This document shows, one piece after another, positions 14,692 through 18,707 of a stretch of DNA of 18,707 bases. Every line of letters starts with the position of its first letter. Position 1 is the first letter of the stretch. This DNA is from Chloroflexota bacterium (GTDB lineage: Bacteria > Chloroflexota > Anaerolineae > Promineifilales > Promineifilaceae): positions 1 to 18,707 of the forward strand of contig JAAEOP010001221.1 in the NCBI GenBank assembly GCA_024223125.1, in the 5' to 3' direction. Below the pieces are notes generated by a model. The model was not told where the DNA came from. It ran no database searches and worked only from the letters and a program-made list of their open reading frames with translations. The position numbers were made by a program, and so were the translations under genes.

Positions 14692-14752
14692 AGAAAGACT
14701 CCTTCATTTCAGGTTAATTCAACATGCGCGATGGCGAGCTACAAAGAAATCC

Positions 14753-14800
14753 GTAGAGCAAAACGCCATCTTGCACGGACAAAACAGCGTTTTGCCCTAC
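14753..14800. repeat. Inverted repeat GTAGRGCAAAACGC
   Basis: Arms 14753-14766 and 14787-14800 match at 13 of 14 positions around a 20-base loop. It lies in the divergent gap between two lipoprotein genes. The outer right end (CCCTACA) equals that of the hairpin at 11254-11290. Confidence 0.55.
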
Positions 14801-14954
14801 ATTAAGGCGGGGAGATTACCTGAATAGTTACTCAGGTTTTTTGCACACAGGGGCAGATTGTAGCAAAATACAAAACGGATGCGACCTAATAAGGCAACAG
14901 AACACGCACGATTGCCATCCATCTTACAAAACTCTAAACATTAAGAGGTGTTTC

Positions 14955-16286
14955 ATGAAAAAGTTTTTATTCATTTTGTTCTTGTTATTGGCGGCTTGCG
15001 GGCAAGCGACAACAGAACAGGCGGCGGAGATAGAAAACGTACCGCCCACAGTGGTAGACATGGCCGAAGAATCTACGCCATCTGAAGCGGTGGCCGTTGA
15101 GCCAACCAACACAAGCGTCCCCGAACCTACCGAAGAGACAGACAGCCAACCAGAACCGGAATCGGAATCAGAACCGGAAGTTACTGATAGGCCACAATAC
15201 CCAACGGCCGCAACAATAGATGAAGCGGCCGCCGTTCGGGATACCGATTGGGTGATTGGCGCCGAAGATCCGCTAGTCACCATCATCGAATATGGCGACT
15301 TCCAATGACCGGGGTGTGCGGCCGTTTCGCCCACCTTTGCGCGTCTGGTAGACGCCTACCCCGATGATGTTCAATTGGTTTACCGTCATTTCCCCTTAAA
15401 TCAAATTCATGATAAAGCTGCCAAAGCGTCCGAAGCTTCTGAAGCGGCCGGCGCTCAAGGCCAATTTTGGGAATTCCACGACGCCCTTTATGAAGACCAG
15501 TCCGAATGGGCCGGTTTAGACGAGACTGAGTTCCGCGAATTCCTGATTGATATGGCTGATGATATGGGACTGGACACAGAAAAATTTACGGCCGACCTGG
15601 ACAGCGGCGTATATGCTGATTTTGTGGCTGGGGCCGAACAAGAAGCGCTTAACATTAGCCTATCCGGTACGCCCAGCGTCATCCTAGATGGTCAACCGCT
15701 GCCCCAAACACCCAATGATTTTGCCTTGTGGGAAGGATATGTCCAATCTCAAATAGCGATGGCTGACCTGGTAGAGCGTCAATATGACGCCGCGCCAGAG
15801 ATGACGATTGATCCTGAAAAAGAGTATATCGCTACCATCGAATTGGAAAATGGTAGTGAAGTCGTCATCGAACTGTTGTCCAAATCCGCGCCCACGACGG
15901 TGAACAATTTTGTCTTTTTGGCTAATGATGGCTGGTATGACGGTGTGACTTTCCACCGCGTCATTCCCGGTTTCATGGCCCAGACAGGTGACCCTACCGG
16001 TTTGGGTGTGGGTGGCCCTGGTTACACTATCCCCGATGAGATTGACCCGGCGCTGTCCCATGATGGCCCTGGTTTGGTTTCGATGGCTAATTCTGGCCCG
16101 GACACCGGTGGCAGCCAATTTTTCATCACCTACGGCCCGGCCACACACCTGGATGGGTTGCACGCTATTTTCGGCCGTGTGCTAGAAGGAATGGATGCAG
16201 TCGAGGGTATCACCGTGCGTGATCCGCAAAACCCCAATGCTCCAGATGGGGATAAGATTGTGACGATTACTATCGAGGAGAAGTAG
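14955..16286 (+). CDS. Candidate selenoprotein: DsbA-like thioredoxin-fold / cyclophilin fusion lipoprotein with in-frame TGA
   Basis: Reading through TGA at 15306-15308 gives 443 residues with Sec118. A lipoprotein signal ends LLAAC (Cys15). A Pro/Glu/Ser linker (20-82) follows. The thioredoxin-fold DsbA/Thioredoxin_4 domain (~88-275) reads VTIIEYGDFQ-U-PGC-AAVSPTF, then VYRHFPLNQIHDKA and the cis-proline motif LSGTPSVILDG (Pro240). A cyclophilin domain (~290-443) has FHRVIPGFMAQTGDP and GGSQFFIT. The TGA replaces the first, attacking Cys of CxxC; the frame is unchanged on both sides. The likely role is thiol-disulfide exchange and prolyl isomerisation of exported proteins at the outer membrane face. 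AAGAGG is upstream of ATG 14955. The alternative is a nonsense mutation at this codon giving a truncated 117-residue lipoprotein. No sel genes are in the window. Confidence 0.8.
15311..15355 (+). promoter_or_regulatory. Candidate SECIS hairpins after the TGA
   Basis: Hairpin A (15311-15337): two G-U pairs, GGTG/CACC, a T-C mismatch, then GCG/CGC around the loop GCCGTTT, which begins with G, 12 bases after the TGA. Hairpin B (15341-15355): a perfect GCGTCT/AGACGC stem with loop GGT, 38 bases after the TGA. Bacterial SECIS elements usually have a G at the start of the loop, about 16-37 bases from the TGA. Both are near this window, neither inside it. Confidence 0.4.
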
Positions 16287-16328
16287 TAAGTCTGCAAGTT
16301 TGCAGGTTTGCGAGTGGCAAGTTAATTG

Positions 16329-17051
16329 ATGTCATCACATGTGAAGGGAATTGTGGTTTTACTTATATTTTTGCTGATGGGTGGGTTGGCTTGTGCTGTG
16401 CCCGGTTTTACGCCAGCCGCTCCTGCACCCAGCCCTACGCCGCCGGGAGATATGCTCTTTTTGCAAGCCCCTTATACTTATAATTTGACTTCTGGCGGCC
16501 GTGTGCCGGGAACGCAATTGGAATATATTGAAGCCACAGGCGATAGTTTTCGGATGCGGATTGATGGGGCCGAAGCAACGAAGCGCATTGGTGATTCTTT
16601 TCCCTGGAAGGGGGTTGTGGGGCCGGGTGTATTGGGCAATTATAACTTGCGATTGACCACTGCTTTAGGGGGTAATTTGCCGGCCGTGGGCACGGTGAAG
16701 TTGACTGTGTTGAATCCAGAGCCGCAAGAAGTGGTTACGGCCGTGCCCCCCGTCCCCGAAAAACTCCATTATGGCGGCATCATCATCAATTACAATGTTC
16801 CCGTCGGCCGTGAAGTCCCCGGTTCGACAATGGTCTTTGAAGGTGTGTCTAACCAGAGTGGCATTACTGCAGCCCAGTTGTCCGGCATCAGTGGGTACGC
16901 CTTTTTTGCTCAGGGGGATTCGCTGGTGTGGCAGGGGCAACTGCGCGAGAATGTATATGTACGCTATGATTTGCGTGTTGTGACCCTGAGTGAAGAGAAT
17001 TTGCTTTTAGGCGGCACGGCCGAGTTGTGGATTACTCCATCAGAGCCATAA
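16329..17051 (+). CDS. Lipoprotein with two tandem beta-domain repeats
   Basis: The 240-residue protein starts at ATG 16329; a TTG directly before it is also in frame. A lipoprotein signal ends GGLAC (Cys22), then an Ala/Pro/Thr linker. Two copies of a ~95-residue domain follow (~42-132 and ~148-238). Each opens with a Tyr-Asn pair and G-R-x-V-P-G (YNLTSGGRVPG; YNVPVGREVPG), has G-D-S near the middle (GDSFPWKG; GDSLVWQG) and ends with a GG-x-ax-G-T strand (VGTVKLTV; GGTAELWI). I do not recognise the family; an extracellular beta-sandwich binding role is possible. The stop is 1 base from the next ATG, so it is co-transcribed with the glycosidase. The Shine-Dalgarno sequence is weak, and the gap to the upstream gene holds a small GCAAGTTTGCAG-type repeat. 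Confidence 0.8.
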   Translation: MSSHVKGIVVLLIFLLMGGLACAVPGFTPAAPAPSPTPPGDMLFLQAPYTYNLTSGGRVPGTQLEYIEATGDSFRMRIDGAEATKRIGDSFPWKGVVGPGVLGNYNLRLTTALGGNLPAVGTVKLTVLNPEPQEVVTAVPPVPEKLHYGGIIINYNVPVGREVPGSTMVFEGVSNQSGITAAQLSGISGYAFFAQGDSLVWQGQLRENVYVRYDLRVVTLSEENLLLGGTAELWITPSEP

Positions 17052-17052
17052 C

Positions 17053-18558
17053 ATGAATAATGCAATCATCCCTCGTCCGGCTGAACCGCTGGTAGCCCAA
17101 AATCTATTTCGCACACAGGTGTACAAATCGCAAGCTGTGCCCTTGTTTGCCGAAGCCCGGCCTTATTTGCCAGAACCGATTTTGCCCCAGCATGAAGCGT
17201 GGGTAGCCTTGTATTGGCGGGCCTGGGAACTGGCCTGGACGAGTTTGCGGCATCCCGCACCGGGCAGTCGTTTGGTGGCTAACTATATTGCCACCGCTAA
17301 AGAAACGCCCTTGACGATGTGGGATGCTGTTTTCATGACTCAATTTGGGCTTTACGGCCGTCGTGCTTTCAATTTCATGGGCACACTCAATAATTTTTAT
17401 GCTCGCCAGCATGAGGATGGCTTTATCTGCCGGGTGATTGATATGCAAACCGGTCACGATTTGCACCACCCGTTTGATCCCGACGGGACGGGGCCAAATT
17501 TGTTGGCGTTGGCTGAATGGCGTTATTTCCGGTTGACAGGGGATGACGGCCGTTTAGCAGATGTATTCTGGCCGTTGGTTGCCTATCATAATTGGTGTCG
17601 AGACAATCGTACCTGGCCCACTGGTATGTACTGGGCTACTGGGGTCAGCAGCCATATGGACAACCAGCCTCGCGTACCCAACAGCCGCAATCATCACCGG
17701 CATTGGACTTGGGCGGATGCTACGATTCAGGCTGCTATTAGCTGCTTGTCGCTGGCCCAAATTGCCCATCATCTGGGACAAGATGAGATGGCTGTGGTTT
17801 TCAATGAAGAATATACGCACCTGGGAGATTTGATTAACCAACATTTGTGGGATGAGGAGTCGCAGTTTTATGTGGATGTGTCGGCTAACGGCCGTTTTAG
17901 CCGTGTAAAAAGTGGGGGCGCTTATTGGGTGTTGTTGGCTAACGGTTTGGCGCCAAGAAAGCATCGCAAAGCATTGGTGCAGGCGTTACGTGAAAACTGG
18001 GCGTTCAATCTGCCGCACCGCATCCCCAGCCTGTCTGCGGACAGTGAAGGGTATAATGCCGACGGTGGTAATCGCTGGCGCGGCGGGGTGTGGCCGACAA
18101 CCAACTATATGACCTTGCGCGGACTGCGCCAGATTGGGAAGCATACATTTGCCCATTCCATCGCCATGAATCATATGCAGCATGTGTATGATGTGTACGA
18201 GCAGACTGGTTATTTATGGGACAATTACGCGCCGGAGACAACGGCCGCCGGCGAACCAGCCCGGCGCAATGATACAACTTCCTGTATTACCCCCATCGCC
18301 ATGTTGTTGGAAGATGTGATTGGTCTGGCTGTAGATTGGCCGCATCGCCGTGTCTATTGGGATCGTCGCCTGGAATCGGAGGCGGCTTATGGAATTCGTA
18401 ATTATCCGCTGGGACCAGTGGGGAAATTGGATATTTTAGCTGACCCCAACCGGGTACAGTTGACAACAGATGTGCCATTTACATTGATTGTTCAAGACGC
18501 TAACCAAAAATTACAAACGGCCGTAGCGACTGGAACCAGTGAAATTGATTTAACCTGA
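17053..18558 (+). CDS. Six-hairpin glycosidase, GH63/trehalase-like
   Basis: The 501-residue protein has the (alpha/alpha)6 pattern of the GH63/GH37/GH15 fold. Visible signatures are LTMWDAVFM (87-95), SSHMDNQPR (199-207; Asp203 fits the general acid), the substrate-loop GGNRWRGGVWPTTNYM (338-353) and DNYAPETTAAGEP (390-402; Glu395 fits the base). It most resembles GH63 enzymes of the mannosylglycerate/glucosylglycerate hydrolase kind, which release glucose or mannose from compatible solutes; the substrate is inference. There is no signal peptide, so it acts in the cytoplasm. The start follows the lipoprotein stop by 1 base. The length is usual for bacterial members, and the gene appears intact. 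Confidence 0.82.
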   Translation: MNNAIIPRPAEPLVAQNLFRTQVYKSQAVPLFAEARPYLPEPILPQHEAWVALYWRAWELAWTSLRHPAPGSRLVANYIATAKETPLTMWDAVFMTQFGLYGRRAFNFMGTLNNFYARQHEDGFICRVIDMQTGHDLHHPFDPDGTGPNLLALAEWRYFRLTGDDGRLADVFWPLVAYHNWCRDNRTWPTGMYWATGVSSHMDNQPRVPNSRNHHRHWTWADATIQAAISCLSLAQIAHHLGQDEMAVVFNEEYTHLGDLINQHLWDEESQFYVDVSANGRFSRVKSGGAYWVLLANGLAPRKHRKALVQALRENWAFNLPHRIPSLSADSEGYNADGGNRWRGGVWPTTNYMTLRGLRQIGKHTFAHSIAMNHMQHVYDVYEQTGYLWDNYAPETTAAGEPARRNDTTSCITPIAMLLEDVIGLAVDWPHRRVYWDRRLESEAAYGIRNYPLGPVGKLDILADPNRVQLTTDVPFTLIVQDANQKLQTAVATGTSEIDLT

Positions 18559-18564
18559 ATTAAA

Positions 18565-18688
18565 ATGCAAAAAGATTTTTCTACCCGGTGTGTGCTATCT
18601 GCTGTTGTGGCAAAAAGGGGGCGTAGGTAAAACCACCGTTACCGTCAATTTAGCCTTAGGAATGGGGATTTTATTAAACCCCGAACTT
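18565..18688 (+). pseudogene. Broken Mrp/ParA-type P-loop ATPase fragment
   Basis: From ATG 18565 the frame reads MQKDFSTRCVLSAVVAKRGRR and stops at TAA 18628. Shifted by one base from 18611, the sequence reads KGGVGKTTVTVNLALGMG, the deviant Walker A of the MinD/ParA/Mrp family. The shift falls at a run of five A and five G. After LALGMG the family's next strand (usually ending in DxD) is absent, and a copy of the GTCATACCTGCGAAGG repeat begins at 18689. The family is clear; the gene appears frameshifted and interrupted. The window ends here, so a sequencing error or a longer intact continuation cannot be excluded. Confidence 0.55.
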
Positions 18689-18707
18689 GTCATACCTGCG
18701 AAGGCAG
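18689..18707. repeat. Start of another palindromic GTCAT...GCGAAGG repeat, cut by the window end
   Basis: The last 19 bases, GTCATACCTGCGAAGGCAG, match one arm of the element at 11911-11968 (18 of 19 against the complement of the right arm). It lies inside the broken ATPase frame. Confidence 0.6.

Noticed and set aside
14818..14842. Hairpin ACCTGA/TCAGGT followed by six T on the plus strand
   Set aside because: No plus-strand gene ends upstream of it; without a transcript it cannot be called a terminator.
14955..15308. A stand-alone 117-residue lipoprotein ending at TGA, with a separate downstream gene starting near 15375
   Set aside because: The downstream part would start inside the thioredoxin fold, without its active site and without a ribosome-binding site. 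Both parts are in one frame, and the TGA is at the catalytic Cys position.
16287..16328. GCAAGTTTGCAGGTTTGCGAG-like short repeats
   Set aside because: Only about 30 bases with loose similarity between units; too little to name an element.
1..18707. CRISPR array, riboswitch, rRNA, prophage or toxin-antitoxin genes
   Set aside because: No regularly spaced direct repeats, no recognised aptamer pattern, and no matching proteins were seen.

Overview
The window looks like chromosomal DNA of a Chloroflexota bacterium, probably from the Anaerolineae/Ardenticatenia/Caldilineae side. This is an inference from protein style: an extracellular glycosidase ending in a YLPFVQR-type tail, Thr/Pro/Glu-rich lipoprotein linkers and many family-level resemblances. 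No rRNA is present to confirm it. GC content is moderate. The palindrome ACGGCCGT is repeated about 27 times by eye in 18.7 kb, inside and outside genes, much like the HIP1 octamer of cyanobacteria.

Layout. 110-2047 (-) is a membrane protein with a C-terminal endonuclease/exonuclease/phosphatase domain. 2048-2640 is non-coding and holds inverted repeats and the yceI terminator. 2645-3184 (-) yceI and 3327-4001 (+) tetR are divergent, with two identical operator palindromes placed over both promoters. 4002-4277 is rich in palindromes, including a 104-bp MITE-like element. 4278-6284 (+) is a secreted clan GH-A glycosidase, convergent with a membrane histidine kinase (6287-7843, -). A GNAT acetyltransferase (7919-8491, +) converges on a zinc-ribbon membrane protein (8532-9602, -). 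Then come tRNA-Gly(CCC) (9747-9817, -), an OmpR-type regulator with a degenerate receiver (9998-10687, +) and rpsT for S20 (10827-11096, -), which has a TTG start.

The minus-strand cluster 13692-11317 encodes a cupin, a PhzF-like isomerase/epimerase, a small calycin-like protein and an FMN-binding PNPOx-like protein. A palindromic element with 12-bp direct repeats has been inserted between the last two. Next are a possible gene remnant (13806-14072) and two divergent lipoproteins. The rest runs on the plus strand: the second of these lipoproteins, a two-repeat lipoprotein and a GH63-like six-hairpin glycosidase (the last two 1 bp apart), then a broken P-loop ATPase that runs into another copy of the palindromic repeat at the window edge.

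The most striking item is 14955-16286 (+). It is a lipoprotein joining a DsbA/thioredoxin-fold domain to a cyclophilin-type prolyl isomerase. A single in-frame TGA interrupts it, exactly where the first catalytic cysteine of the CxxC motif should be (DFQ-[TGA]-PGC). Both sides of the TGA are in the same frame and keep family sequence, so this is best read as a candidate selenoprotein (U-x-x-C) and not as two genes. Hairpins follow the TGA immediately, but neither fits the published bacterial SECIS spacing perfectly, and no sel genes lie in the window. Genes elsewhere in the window end at TGA, so the code is the standard one.
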